Positions 1 to 12,748 of a DNA stretch of 64,000 nt are shown piece after piece. This stretch comes from Litomosoides sigmodontis. Its lineage: Eukaryota > Nematoda > Chromadorea > Rhabditida > Onchocercidae. A program made the position numbers and the translations under genes. Each line of letters begins with the position of its first letter. The stretch's first letter is position 1. Where the stretch lies: NCBI GenBank assembly GCA_963070105.1, contig OY718805.1, positions 1,674,001 through 1,738,000 on the forward strand, in the 5' to 3' direction. The notes under the pieces are model-generated. The model had not been told where the DNA came from. It saw only the letters and a list, made by a program, of their open reading frames with translations, and did no database searches.

Positions 1-2
1 AG

Positions 3-92
3 TCGAAATGGTTGGCTAACGTGAAGTACCGCATGTTAGATCAAGCTATTAGCAACGACTCGCTGACGTCAGACTCGGAGAATATCATCTGA
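3..92 (+). CDS. Probable C-terminal exon of a gene cut by the window edge
   Basis: Reading from base 3, frame 3 is open for 29 codons and ends at TGA (90-92). The peptide (starting SKWLANVKYRML and ending DSENII) is mixed in composition with little low complexity. This stretch is less AT-rich than the flanking DNA, as worm exons are. I do not recognise the protein. It may be the last exon of a plus-strand gene that starts outside the window. A chance ORF of this length is possible, so the call is tentative. Confidence 0.35.
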   Translation, partial: SKWLANVKYRMLDQAISNDSLTSDSENII

Positions 93-1145
93 AGCGCACC
101 CTCTTCCACTTTTCACGTTTTCAATTTCGAATACTTACATGTATGGATGTATGTATGACACATGCCTGTCCGAGAATTTTGTTATCATTTGGAAATAGAG
201 AAATTATGGAAATATTAAATGAAAATTATTTCCGTTGATAATTCGGCATTTTCATCAGAAAAAGATTGGATGAGAGATGAAAGCGATAGAGGAAATGATT
301 CGTTTTAATTACTAATTGATACGTTCATAAAAGATTATTAATTGCTGAAGAAGCAAATTAATCATTTAAACTTTTCTTATTCTATTTTTCCACATAAATA
401 CTTCAACGTTTTGAAAGAATATTTGCTTTTTCCTACAACTCTTTTACCACTACAAATTCAATCTTATTAACTAACGCAACTTGATTATTGTTAAATTAAA
501 TGATCATAATGATAGTAATATTACAGTGGTCACAATGACAGTAATAGTACAGTGATTATAGTGATAGTAATGGGTAATCAATGCGTCCACCGATCTCTCT
601 CAACAATAACGCCTACAGAAAGATCCTTGAATTTGCATAATGGGGGCGGTTGCTAATCAGAAGCATAAATGACATTTGTGAAGAAAAAGGGAGAAAGAAG
701 AAAGCACGCACAGTGTTGCATCTCAAATAATTTGGACGTAAGAGGAAGCGGTGGTAAGTGTTACTGATAAGAGTGTTAGCGAGCATATCAGTTATCCATA
801 ACTGATGGAATCGGTGATGGCGCATGGAACTCCTCTCATATTTCCTCCCAATTATTACTTATTATTACTGTTAGTCATATTTCCTCCCAATTATTACTTA
901 TTATTACTGTTAGTCATATTTCCTCCCAATTATTATTTATTATTACTGTTAGTAGGACGCGGATGTCATGAAGAAAGCAGCTGTATTGTGATGGCATCAG
1001 ATTTGTAGCCAATGTTATCGATTGGACAAAAAGCAGAAATTCATTTCATTGGCGTAGTGTGTTGGTCTGATCTTTGGTCGTTGTTGTCCATTCTTTGCAA
1101 TATTTCAAGCACATTTGTCAGTCATTTTCAGTATTCTGTAATATA
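93..1145. other. Intergenic, upstream of the P5C dehydrogenase gene
   Basis: AT-rich non-coding sequence. It contains a degenerate purine/TAGT-rich stretch at about 505-575 (repeats of the kind GATAGTAAT and ACAGTAATAGT) and the 39-bp tandem repeat listed separately. No convincing exon was seen. The right end should carry the alh-6 promoter and leader. Confidence 0.6.
837..953. repeat. Three tandem copies of a 39-bp unit
   Basis: Copies lie at 837-875, 876-914 and 915-953. Each begins CATATTTCCTCCCAATTATT. The first two are identical and the third differs by one base (TTATTACTTATT becomes TTATTATTTATT). The unit is 13 codons long and stays open in one frame (805-1008), reading IFPPNYYLLLLLV three times, but nothing else suggests that it is coding. 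Confidence 0.9.
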
Positions 1146-4100
1146 ATGCTTCGTTATAATTTTGGCACACTTACGACAAGTCAATGTACCTGGCTATTAC
1201 GTCAGGCTTCCACATTCAGGTATAATATGGTATTAAAATTTTATCAACATAGTTTAAATTATTGAATTCTTCAATGTGAAAATTATTTTGCGAAAGATGT
1301 GAACTTAAAGCAGTTATGAATATTTTCTTTCTGCTTTCTCGGTGTTGCGATTGCTGCTAAAACTATTGTAAACATCGTTTCAATTTTTCAGTGGATCAGG
1401 CTTAACATCTGAAAAATTCATGAAAAATCCACAAAATGAACCAGTATTACTATATCGAAAAGGTAGTGCGGAAAGAATAGCACTTGAAAAAGCAATATCA
1501 GAGATAGCCGGTACAACTACAGATATCCCACTAGTGATTGGAAATGAGAAGATTTTGAAAAATCTTAATAGAAAGCAAGTTATGGTGAGGAGCATATATA
1601 TGTGAAATTCAAGAATAATTGTTTAGTAGTTTGTAGTTTTGGGTCATCGTGAAAATTAGCAGGTGGAACGCAAAAGATGGGAATATTGTTAAAGAGTTGG
1701 TAAACTTCAAAGAAGGATCTATTTGTTTTCGTGGAAATAATAGAATATTGTATTGGGGGGATGTCCCACCACACTTACCAGGAATATTGGCAAATATTTT
1801 GCACTAAATGACAGGATAATACTGGTTATATGCTTAAGTTTTTTGGTAAATAATTTTTTAAATTATTCTTTGATCTCTTTTGTACTATTTACAATTGAAA
1901 CTTGAAATGTTTCAGCCTTCAGATCATCAGAAAGTTATTGCGCGATTTGCACATGCCACTACGGAGCAGATTAAAGATGCGATTCAAGTTGGTCTAACTG
2001 CCAAACAGAAGTGGCAACGAAAATCGTTAAGGTTATAATTGCCTTTTTCTCTTCGTGCTTGAATTTATTTCATTTGGTTGTCAATTATGTTGCAGATGTC
2101 GCATATTTAATTCCTATAGAGCTACTGCAATATTTCTCTCTCTGTCCTGCATCTATTCTTTCATTTCCTTTTTTTGTCTTTTTTACTCCTTTTATTTTAT
2201 TTTACAAAGATTCCAAAACTTCATTGAATCCTCTCACGTGTAATGTACTTCAGCTAATGATTGGGACATTTATGCTCTGTATGATATCTTGCTTTCCAAG
2301 AACAGGGACATCATAAGCGGTCATGATGTAGCAGTTTAAAATGTAAAGAGTTTTTGTCGCCTCATAATTTAATTGTTTTATAGAGAACGAGCAGATGTCT
2401 TTCTTCACGCGGCTGATTTATGTGCTGGAAAATATCGTATGAAGCTCAATGCTGCTACAATGCTTGGACAGGGAAAAAATATTGTACAAGCTGAAATTGA
2501 TTCAGCCTGCGAGCTGGTTGATTTCTTCAGATTTAATGCTATGTTCGCCCTGGAACTGGAAAAGTATCAGCCCATTTCTGTGAAAAATGTTACCAATACA
2601 ATGAGTCTTCGGTAATCAATTAGCATCATTTATCTAAAGTTCAAATACTCCAAAAATTATCTCGTAGTCCCAGACTTGACCATCATTAAAATGTATGTGA
2701 CCTCATTTTTAGTTTGGAGTTTATTTAGAGTTTATTGGTTTCATTTCAGTTGTTTTAGTTGTACTTCCGGTTTATCTTGGAGCGTTTTGAAATTTGTACA
2801 AACATTTCTGTTGGTATAAAATTTATTTGCAGGAGTCTCGAAGGATTTATTGCTGCAATTGCTCCATTCAATTTCACAGCAATTGGTGGTAATTTGCCTT
2901 CAGCACCGGCTATGATGGTAAGCGATTACATTATGTGATGTTAAGCATACTAAAATGTTTATTTGTCGTTAGGCTATATTATTTGTACCGCAAACTTATT
3001 AATCTAGTTAAGGGAAGAGCTATTTTAGGGTAATGCTGTCTTATGGAAGCCATCATGTACTGCCGTATTGAGTAATTATTTTATTTACGAAGCTCTAGAG
3101 GAAGCTGGTAAGCGTTCTCAATTGTACTGATTTATCTTTTTTTCTGTCAGTAAAAAAATCATATATTTCAAAATTGTTTGTGCTTTCAGTGATCAGTGGC
3201 ATCTTTGTAGGTTTATCATTTGAAAATATGTTGCAGGTCTTCCAGCTGGCATTATTTCATTCCTACCATCCGACGGTCCTACTTTTGGTAATGCTATCAC
3301 TTCTTCTCCCCACCTTTCTGCTATTAATTTCACCGGATCTATGCCAACATTCAAGCATTTGTGGAAGCAAGTTGCCGAAAATTTGGACGGCTATGTTTCA
3401 TTTCCACGACTAATTGGAGGTTTCTGATTGTTTTAAACCGAGATCACGAGACTAGTTTTGACAGTTGAAATTTAAGATGGTGACAATTTCAATCTTCAAA
3501 GTGTTTTGGTCATTTATTTCGTGTTACATAAAGCCACCAGTTGTTTTCTATAAAACCATGCAAAAATTCAGAATAATCTAGTGGAAAAATGTAATATTTA
3601 TAGAATGTGGCGGTAAGAATTTCCACTTTGTTCATCCATCGGCTGATTTGGACACCGTGGCACCATGTACAATTCGTTCTGCATACGAATATCAAGGGCA
3701 AAAGTGCAGTGCATGTTCCCGAATTTACGTACCTGAAAGTTTGTGGCCTGATTTGCAAAAAAAACTTGGAGCTATTCAAAAGCAACTTAAAATTGGAGAT
3801 GTAAGTGTTCAGTACAATACATTAAATTTCTTGCACTTATAAAAATATTACAGTTTCGAGTTTGTTTCATTCTTTAGAAAATAATAGCAGAAGAAAATAA
3901 TATAAAATCGATAGAAATTAGGATTGCTTATGGGTTAACTTTATTATAGGTACGTGATGGCTCAATCTTCATGGCAGCAGTCATTGATGCGAAAGCTTTC
4001 AAATCAATTAGTTCATATATTGATTATGCTAAAACAGGTGCAGATGGAGCGAAGATCATTTTTGGTGGAACATATGATGACACTAAGGGGTATTTCATTC

Positions 4101-5260
4101 AGCCAACTCTTATACAAGTTGATAAATGGGATTCCAAATTACTTAGAGAGGTATATTTTAGACTAATCTATGTGCATAATAATGATGGCTGTTTTGGGGA
4201 TTTGTGAGTTGGAAATCCTCTGTTCTTTAGAATGCTCAGGTCTGGTTGGTCAAAGACAAAAATTTTGGCCGTACGTTTTATATTTGCAGTTCCTGTTCAT
4301 ATAACTTATTCCAGTGCTTCGCCGGATTTAGTGACTAAATGACTACTATTGTGATTTTGACTTTTATGCAGGAAGCAAGTCACTACCTCCTGTAATAGAA
4401 GCTATTTCATTGGTGATGTTACTTTGAACTTTTGCAAAATTTGCATTTAAAAATGTCAAAATGATTATCGTTTTAGGAAATTTTTGGACCTGTGTTGACC
4501 GCATATGTATATAAAGACAGCGAAGCGCTAGAGACCGTAAAGAAATTAAAAGACTCAACAGTATTCGGTCTCACTGGAGCTGTATTTTCGCAAGACAGGT
4601 AATTGGATGGGATGATATTCATATTCTTGTAAATTCGCTGAAAATAATTTGAAATTTATCATCTTCTTGGTAACAAAGTAGTAGATTAACGGCTTCTGGA
4701 AGAGTCGAAATGGATGGTATCATGAACGATACCGTTGAAGATAGTATTAGACTTGATTCGTCCTTCCAGTCCCACCGACTACTTTGCGATGACGAAAAGA
4801 ACAGGATTTAAGTAATTAAATTTCTTGGTAATGGTTGTCTTTTTTCTTCTATGTTTGAACTCTTCAGGGAATTTCTATACAAGTCTCGTGACATACTTCG
4901 AGATGCTGTTGGAAATATGTATCTGAATGATAAATCAACTGGCTCTGTAGTTGGACAACAACCTTTTGGTGGAGCACGAATGAGCGGTTAGCTTCATTGT
5001 TTAAATTCTGTATTTGCTTCTGAAAAAGATGATTTTCCTTATTGTGAAATTAATCTCCAGAATTAAATGCATCGCCTCCGACAATGCACTTAGTTCTTCT
5101 AATCCAGTTCCTGTTCTTATCTCTTCACATGTATTAAACAATTTCAGGAACGAACGATAAAGCTGGTGGACCGCATTATGTTTTACGGTGGGTATCTCCT
5201 CTTTGTATCAAAGAGACATCGGTTCCTCAAACGGAATGGAGATATCCATCAATGGATTAA
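1146..5260 (+). CDS. alh-6: Delta-1-pyrroline-5-carboxylate dehydrogenase, mitochondrial (ALDH4A1 type)
   Basis: Oxidises P5C/glutamate semialdehyde to glutamate with NAD+, the second step of mitochondrial proline breakdown. Twelve phase-consistent exons: 1146-1219, 1392-1584, 1916-2025, 2384-2611, 2833-2917, 3029-3107, 3237-3419, 3604-3800, 3950-4150, 4477-4598, 4868-4986, 5148-5260. They give 567 aa, against 563 in human ALDH4A1. The first exon (MLRYNFGTLTTSQCTWLLRQ) is basic and hydroxylated with no acid, as expected for a matrix-targeting peptide. Family signatures seen: FNFTAIGGN (cofactor region), NFTGSMPTFKHLWKQV, ECGGKNFHFVH with the general-base Glu at about 318, GQKCSACSR with the catalytic Cys at about 349, EIFGPVL, and GQQPFGGARMSGTNDKAGG near the C-terminus. 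A TTTTCAG at about 1131 precedes the start and could accept a spliced leader. Start choice rests on the targeting peptide and phase. Confidence 0.95.
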
Positions 5261-6279
5261 ACGTGTTTGAAGTTGATCTGAAATAAGTGTGGTTCATTTT
5301 TTTTTTGGCGCTTTTATATTCTAGAAATCTAGACTTTTATCTCTGATCATGTCCGTGTGCTTAATTTGAAAATAAGTTTATATCTTAATAACATCTCTAT
5401 TTATGATTAAGACCTATATTTTTATCTCTCCTATTAAATGGTGCTTAGCCTCTCCTATGTGTTTTTATTTAAATTTCAAGCTTTCATGTTTTCAAATTCA
5501 TATGTGAATTTTTCAGTGTTTTTGGCATTATTTATTAAGGTTAATAAAAAAACTTGAAGTGTAATTTAATTCAGTACTCCAAGCCTACCTACTGTATGTT
5601 TTGGATTACTGTTGATACAATTGGAAGTGTAATGCTCATTTGTTTGAAATTTCATTTTTTTCTTTCACAGATAGTCATTTTCTTTTTTCATTTTTTGAAT
5701 TCTGAATTCATTCAATATTGTTAGCAATTTGTTATGTTCTTCAAATTTGTGAGTTTTTTTGATGGTCCAAAAATCAGGTCATTTGCTGTTGGCAAATAAA
5801 ATTATTGTAAAAATGTTTCCATATTTGGAACCATCGATATGCAGTTCTCATATACCTTAAAAAGGTTGAATAGTCTCATCTCACAAGTTAATTATATTTT
5901 AGAGTTAAGAGTGAAATTGCCATAAAATAATGGTTTCACTAGCGGATTCAGACTTAGTAAATGAGTTACGTGGAATTTGATGATATCTTGTGTTTCTCTT
6001 CGACATTAAGTTATGGTTTATTCAGATACTGGCATTTGACAAATTAGAGAGAAAATCCAAAAATATATGCCTTCAAATTAAAAATCAAAATTTACAACTT
6101 TACTGGAAGCAGTTATTGGTATTGCAGAATGTAAATCTAATATGCTACGATCATATATGATGTGGTAAATTGCAGTTGATGCAAAGGTATGAAGACTACC
6201 GAGTCGTAGCGCAGATATCATAACATTTGAAGTTAAGGTTCTGGAAGAATTAAGGCGCATTTGGTCCGCAGATCTGGCG
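5261..6279. other. Intergenic between alh-6 and EMC2 genes
   Basis: AT-rich sequence holding the 3' UTR of alh-6 and the upstream region of EMC2. I see no exon or structured repeat. The two genes share a strand, but the gap of about 1 kb is long for a classical nematode operon. Confidence 0.6.
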
Positions 6280-8509
6280 ATGACAGACTGGACTTCTGTT
6301 TCATTTGATAGTAGGTTTTATTTCAGACTTTTGTTTGGAAAAGGATCGCTTTGTAGCGAGTTAAAATTGGATAGGAAGTGTTCTGATCTCTTTATAATAG
6401 AATTATTTTTAGAAGCAAAAAGCGTATTACGGAAATGGCGTGAAGAACATGCTCGTAGATCGGTAGAGACGGTGGAACTGTGGGAGCATGTTCTAAGTCG
6501 TCATCCTCGTTCACTTGGTGATGAATTATGGCTTGTTTATGAACAGGTGGGTATTACTTAAATAAAACTTTTGGTATTCTTCGACAATAAAGTAGTCTGC
6601 AATGGGCGCTATAATACTGTAACATATTATGTGATAATTCAAAGCACTTAGATATAAGATTTCACAACATATTTCGTGCTAAGCGAGAATTTCTTCTTTC
6701 CGATTACAGCATTCAAATAAAAATGGATTGCTCTACTATATGTTGTTACAACGATCGATGAAAATGTTTTATTTACAAAAATATAAATATATTCTCATAG
6801 TGTAAATTTTTTTGGCACTTGTAACAGTACAAGCAAATGTAAGAGAAAGGGAAAATAGTTACTCTAAATGATGTGTAGTTGTCAAGTTAGCAAGTTAATA
6901 AATTACAAAAAACATAATTGAGGGTTAGTAATATTATAAATGTGTTTTGATTTTAGGTTTGCATAGCTGCATTAGATTTAGTCAGAACTGATATTGTAAT
7001 GGAATGTATACAAGCATTGCAAGAAAAGTTCCCAAGAAGTAATCGTGTCCTGAAACTGCAAGCAATGCGTCTCGAAGCTTTAAAACGGTGATTTTTCGTA
7101 TTTTACAAGTTTGTATCAGTACAATTGGGGACTTGATAGTAAGGTTTTAATGAAGTTAACAAACAGTGATTTCTAAAGGAATAAATGGTATAGTTTGAGT
7201 ATGTAATAAAACCTATTAAACAAAATGCTAGGGTAAAATGTTAGGTGGGTTTTATGTTTTTAGAACTATTTACATATTTGAATCCGTGATCAGTTCTTGT
7301 ATATTTATTTTTCGCAATTCATTACTTATTTACTGTAGGTATGATAGCGCTACACATTTGTATGAACAACTTATTGAATCGGATCCAACAAATATGGTAA
7401 ATATTTACGTTGATTTAAGAAGATGAAAAATGGGAAACTTCGCTGAAATTTTTTTTTAAATCTGTTTATTTGGGATAGGCGGCTAATTCCTTAATTTACT
7501 TTCGAATGAAAGTGTAGGGAAAAAGAAAGTGATTTGTATAAAAGTTATGGAACAATAATACTTGGAGTTTGTATTTTCACATTTTCCTTGTGGAAACTAT
7601 TAATTAAATTGATTTTGTATTTTCTCTTGCAGTCCTACCGCAAAAGAAGAATTGCAATTTTGAAAGCACAAGGCAATCGACAAGAAGCAATCCGAGAGTT
7701 GAACGAATATTTAAATACTTTTATTTCTGATACAGAAGCATGGCTAGAGCTTTCTGATTTGCATTTGCAAGAGGGTGATTATCCACATGCGGCACATTGT
7801 ATGGAGGAACTTGTCCTATCTAGTGTTTGTTTATTTGTTTATTATGTTTCGGTATTAAAATGTTCCTGAATGAGAAATTTGTTTCAAAAAATTCATGTAA
7901 CAGTAAAACAAAATTATTAAGCTTTCAGACTTTGCGTGCTACTTTGCTTAGCAAATTTTTTAAAAGCACCATGCTTTTAGTTTTCTTTACTGTCATTCAC
8001 TTGTTTTTGTTTCAGCCACATAATAGCTTATATTTACGACGGCTCGCCGAAATACGTTACACGCAGGGTGGTTTAGAAAATATTGAACTTGCGAAAGCAT
8101 ATTTTGAACAAGCAGTTCGGACTAATCCATCATGTTGTCGTTCATTATATGGAATAATTTTGGTGAGTCTTGCTAAAATTTACTGCGTTGAGTGGGTGCG
8201 GATGGCTGGCTTGCGTTTTACTTAGTTGTTTGGAATAAGTTTGAGAAATATGAGGGGTCAACAAAATGCATTTGTGAGGCACGCTATTCCATTAAAAAAC
8301 CTTTGTTATGCTTTGCATTATTTCAGTGTTGCATAAATTTATCAGCAAAAAATAGTGGTCAAAGGAAAAAAGAAATAGTACAAAGCGGACTAGCGGCAAT
8401 CGAAAAGTTGATAAATGTTTACGAAGAAGCTTCAGGAAAAGAGAAAAATCCAAATGTTGCAATGGAATTGGAAGCAGTATTGAACTTGAAAACACAGTTA
8501 CAAAGTTAA
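6280..8509 (+). CDS. emc-2: ER membrane protein complex subunit 2 (EMC2/TTC35), TPR protein
   Basis: Cytosolic TPR subunit of the EMC, which inserts tail-anchored and multipass proteins into the ER membrane. Seven exons: 6280-6310, 6413-6546, 6957-7087, 7339-7396, 7633-7824, 8016-8162, 8327-8509, giving 291 aa (human EMC2 297). Seen motifs: LRKWREEHARRS near the N-terminus, LGDELWLVYEQV, FPRSNRVLKLQAMRLEAL, YDSATHLYEQLIESDPTN, RKRRIAILKAQGN, AIRELNEYLNTF, EAWLELSDLHLQEGDYPHAA and RYTQGGLENIELAKAYFEQA. These follow the order of the human TPR array closely. The last 60 residues diverge, as in other EMC2 proteins. The short first exon (MTDWTSVSFD) was chosen because its GTAGGT donor joins exon 2 in frame exactly at the conserved KWREE block. 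Confidence 0.93.
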
Positions 8510-10659
8510 CTATGCTTTCACTTGTTATCGAATGTTTGTGTTGTTATCGATTGCATTACTTAAATTTGAGTTTTTTTATTTGTTTTGTAAACTGTCTTGC
8601 TTCAACGATAAGGTATGACAAAAATATTTGTTTCCTCATGTGTAGAAGGACAGAAGTTTCCGGGAATAACGTTAGTCCTCATTTTCTAGATGAACTTTAG
8701 TTTGTTCATAAATATATTGTATATGTTGCAGTTAATTGTTGTTATATGTCTTCACTATTTAAAGTGATATTAGATTATTTGATTCCTTTTCAACTGTAAG
8801 TTGGAAAATCATCTAAAGTGGTGGATGATTTTCGATTATTGTCTTCGTTAGCACTTTATAGTCTTTTTTCCTTTGTTAACGTTTTCGTAATGAAGAAAGA
8901 GATTTGAAATTCTATAAAATTTGCAATTTAATAAACTATTTATATTGCATGTTCTATCTGATTTCTGCATGTTTCTCTTTTGGTCCTAACTCCAAATAAT
9001 AATGGTAATGGAAGGTAGTCAAAGCTTAAATTTTATATGTATCACTAGTTGTCTCACATATTTTATGGATCATTAATGGTTTTGCCTACTCATCAGAAAA
9101 CTTTATCCTATTTTTCTTCTGCAATCTTAATCCTTCGATCGATTAGCTCCTATTTTTGGTGGTAATGAATATGGTTTAGTTCGTTCTTTACTGCTGTTAT
9201 AAAATTATACACTTCAGGACATTCAAATTAAATTATCAGTACTATCGTCTGATATTCTCAGCTTGGCCAAGATTGCTAATAGCACCCGTAATACCACCGA
9301 GAGTTGCTCATACGTTGTTTCCTTGTCTAGTGGATGAATAATGTGGTATTTTTCCGCTTAGCCTGAACATTGTTGGAGTAATATCCTACTTCTATTGAGA
9401 ACGTGTCCTTCTACGTTACGTCGGACTCGTTACATCGAACTCGCAGGTGGGCTTATTTCATTGGATATTCGGTCTTCAGTGGTGCATTGAGGGGAGATTA
9501 TTCCAACAAAAGTGTTCAGGATGAAATGAGAACAGTATCACTTCACTATCTGATTAATTCACTGTCAGGCGCTCTATTATTTATGAGAGTGAAAGCGGCA
9601 AAGTTGAAACGAATTATGAGACTATTTGCTAATTATCTGTTTGTTTAGTGTTGTTGATAACAGTTTTGTCGATTCTGGTACGTTGTGGACGATGTAGAGA
9701 GTACAGCTATCAGAAAAGTATTATCATTGAAAAATTGTCCAATTTTATGGAAGAGGAAGAGAGATGAGAGGCATGCAGAGGGGGAATATGCTTTTTCTAT
9801 GGGACCATAACACCAGTAAGATAAGAGCTGTCCCAAGCAGAATTGAAGATCGATATCTGGTCGATATATGGATTATTCGAAAAATCGAAGTAAAATATTG
9901 GAAAGAGTAGTGGTAATAGTAGGGCAGTGAAGTAAGGGTGTCTTTTAATCGACAAGAATTGGAATTCCATTCCTTGCTCATTGATTATCGATATGTGCAA
10001 ACTGATGACAATCGAATTATCAATAACCTAGAAGAAGAGGGAAGGAACAGGCGAGGTCGTCGGTATCGATACCCAGTATGTCCACTGCTCCATCCTGCAA
10101 CAGCGGTCGATGTGACCGCTCGCATGCATATATTAGCTATCATCGTACCGACGATAACCCTACACAATAACACTTTTTGCAAATTAGCAGTTGAGAAAGA
10201 GAGATTTCAATGCTGCCGACAAGAATCACATGTGAAAAGAGCATTGAGAATTGATGAAAATGAATAACATATCGATAATGCAAGTGATTAATTAAATACA
10301 GCTAGCATGCATTTTTCCCTCACCATAAAATGAAAAGACAAAATTTTGAAAAACAGATTATTATTGTTGATTTTTCAGTGAATTTATTCATAAATGTTTT
10401 TTTTTTCTTGGAAATAGTTAATAGTGGTAGAAATGAAGGTAATATTGGTTTATCCAATTGAAATATTATTTAATTTCTCACAATATCAATGCCCTATCAC
10501 TGTTATGAGTGTCATACAGGCATTATTATCATACTAATTGATAATTACCATCAAATTGATAGTGGCAAGTAAGCAATGTATGTCCTGTAAACGGAATTTG
10601 CTTCCATCTAACCTATTGTGAGCATGAAATTTAGAGCTTTTTTTTTTCAACATTTTCAG
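8510..10659. other. Intergenic between EMC2 and SRD5A3 genes
   Basis: About 2.1 kb. The left half is ordinary AT-rich sequence. From about 9240 to 10280 it is noticeably less AT-rich and carries ORFs of 81 codons (9403-9648) and 109 codons (9938-10267, both plus strand), neither with a recognisable domain or splice context. It also holds a cluster of TCGAT motifs, described as a finding. It probably contains the SRD5A3 promoter. Confidence 0.5.
10658..10659 (+). promoter_or_regulatory. Putative spliced-leader acceptor directly before the SRD5A3 ATG
   Basis: The sequence ACATTTTCAG ends immediately before ATG 10660-10662 and is preceded by a run of T. A strong 3' splice site with no upstream exon in frame is the usual sign of SL trans-splicing in nematodes. 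It also supports choosing 10660 over the upstream in-frame ATG at 10624. Confidence 0.55.
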
Positions 10660-12184
10660 ATGTCTTTTAATTTATATCAGATATGTGTCTTATACTGGTT
10701 GGCATGTACTACGATCACTTCTATTCTTGGCTTATTAGCTCTACAACAATCGGGAAAATCAAGTAAAGTTGATTGCGTTTTTTTTTTGATCAAAAATTGT
10801 TTGTGTTAGTGTCAACCTTAATCTAATTTTTATTCACTTGAAATTGATGAATGTTTTTTTTTTGTAATGTTTTTGCAGAAACAGTTATGAATCTGGTTTA
10901 TTTTGGAAAATTCAGAAAAGATCATAATTTCGAAACTTGGCTAAGGATGATCGAAGTGCCGAAAAGGTCTTCTTTTAGCCGATTCTTTTTACAAAGCAGG
11001 AATGAATTACAGAATTGAAGAATTAATAAAAACGTGCCAAATCTTCCTATGCCAAGCTATTTCAATTCTTTTTTAATAATTAAGATTGTTTTGGATGTTT
11101 TACTTGGTTGCTTTCATCGCTATTCTATTTGCTTTCATCGATATTGGCCTTATTGGTGGCGAACTACGATATAATGGTGTGCTATTTCCAGTCATCCTAA
11201 ATATTTTCATTAATTTTTCATTTTGATTGTGAAAGTATTAAACAGTTCCGATGAAGCTAATCACTTAGTTTTAATAAAAAGAATGAACAATTTATAGGAA
11301 TGTGTGCAGTTTCGTTTAAAAAATTTTCAGGCAATCTTATTCTTATCTCACTGGGTCTTTCACTTTATCTAATACACGTATTACGCCGTCTATATGAATG
11401 CCTTTACGTCTCGATCTTTTCTGATTCCAACATGAATATTTTACACTTCCTTTTGGGAATCACTTTTTATCCATTTTGTGTTTGCTCACAACTTTCATCA
11501 TTCATGCTGGACAAGAAAGCAGGTGATTGCTTAGATCTTTTCAATTTTTAAAAGTTTTAAAAATAACCAATTTTCCTTGCTTCACGTCTTGTAATTGCAG
11601 AGGTGAATGTCTTATCAGTATCACTTTATATGGCATTAATTGTTGCTATAATTACCGTTCAGGTAAAACAACATCATTGCTTTGTCCTACTTGCTCAACT
11701 TCGCTTGCGTAATGGTTAGCTTATTTAATTTGTGAAAAACTTGTATCATGAGAGTTTGATGTAAAAGTAAAGCAGTAAGAGCGAAGAAGTTTTGAATCGT
11801 AAATTAACTAAAAATTGGAACAGAAAGGATTGCCGAAATTTCCTACACCAAACTCTCATGATGCAAGTAATTGTCCAAATCAATTACGAACGAACAAATT
11901 ACAGGTCGTGGCATGAATAAATTTCAGGATTAAATGCGAACAATGTACATGCAATGCCACATGGCGGCCTGTTCGAGTACTGCCTGTCACCTCATTACTT
12001 CCTTGAAATTATCATTTATTTATTGCTTGCGTTGATTTATCAATTATCGACGCCTATGCTGCTGTGTTTTCTATTTGTCACTGTAAATCAAACTGTTGCT
12101 GCTTTATTGAATCAAAGTTGGTATCGAAGGCATTTCCCTGCGCATCTTAGCAATAGGAAAGCTCTGATACCGTATATTTTATGA
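10660..12184 (+). CDS. Polyprenol reductase (SRD5A3 type)
   Basis: Steroid-5-alpha-reductase-family ER membrane enzyme that contributes to making dolichol from polyprenol, needed for N-glycosylation. Six exons: 10660-10762, 10879-10966, 11085-11176, 11331-11522, 11601-11714, 11928-12184, giving 281 aa (human SRD5A3 318). Seen: VYFGKFRK, MIEVPKR, HVLRRLYECLYVSIFSD (close to the human LRRLFECLYVSVFS block), KQHHCFVLLAQLRLRN, and the diagnostic C-terminus MPHGGLFEYCLSPHYFLEI followed by NQTVAALLNQSWYRRHF and KALIPYIL. Several hydrophobic segments fit a multipass protein. The exon 2 donor (AG|GTCTTC) is weak, but it is the only GT that keeps VPKR joined in frame to the next membrane segment. The gene converges on SPTLC1. 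Confidence 0.88.
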
Positions 12185-12748
12185 ACCATTGTTAAGCTCA
12201 TTCGAATTTAATTTTGCCAAAAATTTTCTCCGAAAACAATGTCATTTAAGTACATAAATCTAAGGATGGTAAGATTCTGAACTGTTAATCACTTGTAATT
12301 ATAATTAATTCTATCACTTCTACACTTTCTCTTATACCTTTGTACTTCAATAGTATTCAGACTCCGAGGAAACGCTAAATTATAATTTCCGATATTTGAA
12401 TTTAAATGAAATTTTTCTTTCCTCTCATATCTTTCATAAAAAAGGAGTTAGGATGGTAAATTCTTTTTCTTAATAAATTTGATCATGAAAGAACACATTC
12501 AAATTACTGTTGAACGGAAATTCATTACTACATATATTGCACACAGTCTCCGATGAGCTGAAGATGCTTACCTTTCATAACGTTGTCATCTACTCATAAT
12601 ATTCAAGATAGAAATGATCATTAATTTTTCAATTGCGTATTGTGCATTTTCTAAGTCCTTGAAATGTTTTCTGATAAATAAAAATATATTCAAATTCATA
12701 ACAAATCCGGCAGAAATAAGTGAATCAGTTTTGCGCAGTATTCAACGT
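12185..12748. other. Convergent 3' intergenic spacer
   Basis: Short AT-rich spacer between the stop codons of SRD5A3 (+) and SPTLC1 (-). It should contain the two polyadenylation sites. No other feature seen. Confidence 0.7.

Noticed and set aside
4690..4810. Open stretch inside alh-6 intron 10 (GRVEMDGIMNDTVEDSIR) sharing an AGTCGAAATGG 11-mer with the window start
   Set aside because: No splice sites in phase with the flanking exons. The protein is complete without it, and the shared word is short enough to be chance.
9938..10267. 109-codon plus-strand ORF in the EMC2-SRD5A3 spacer
   Set aside because: No recognisable motif, no splice or start context, and codon content not clearly like that of its neighbours. 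Kept only as part of the spacer description.
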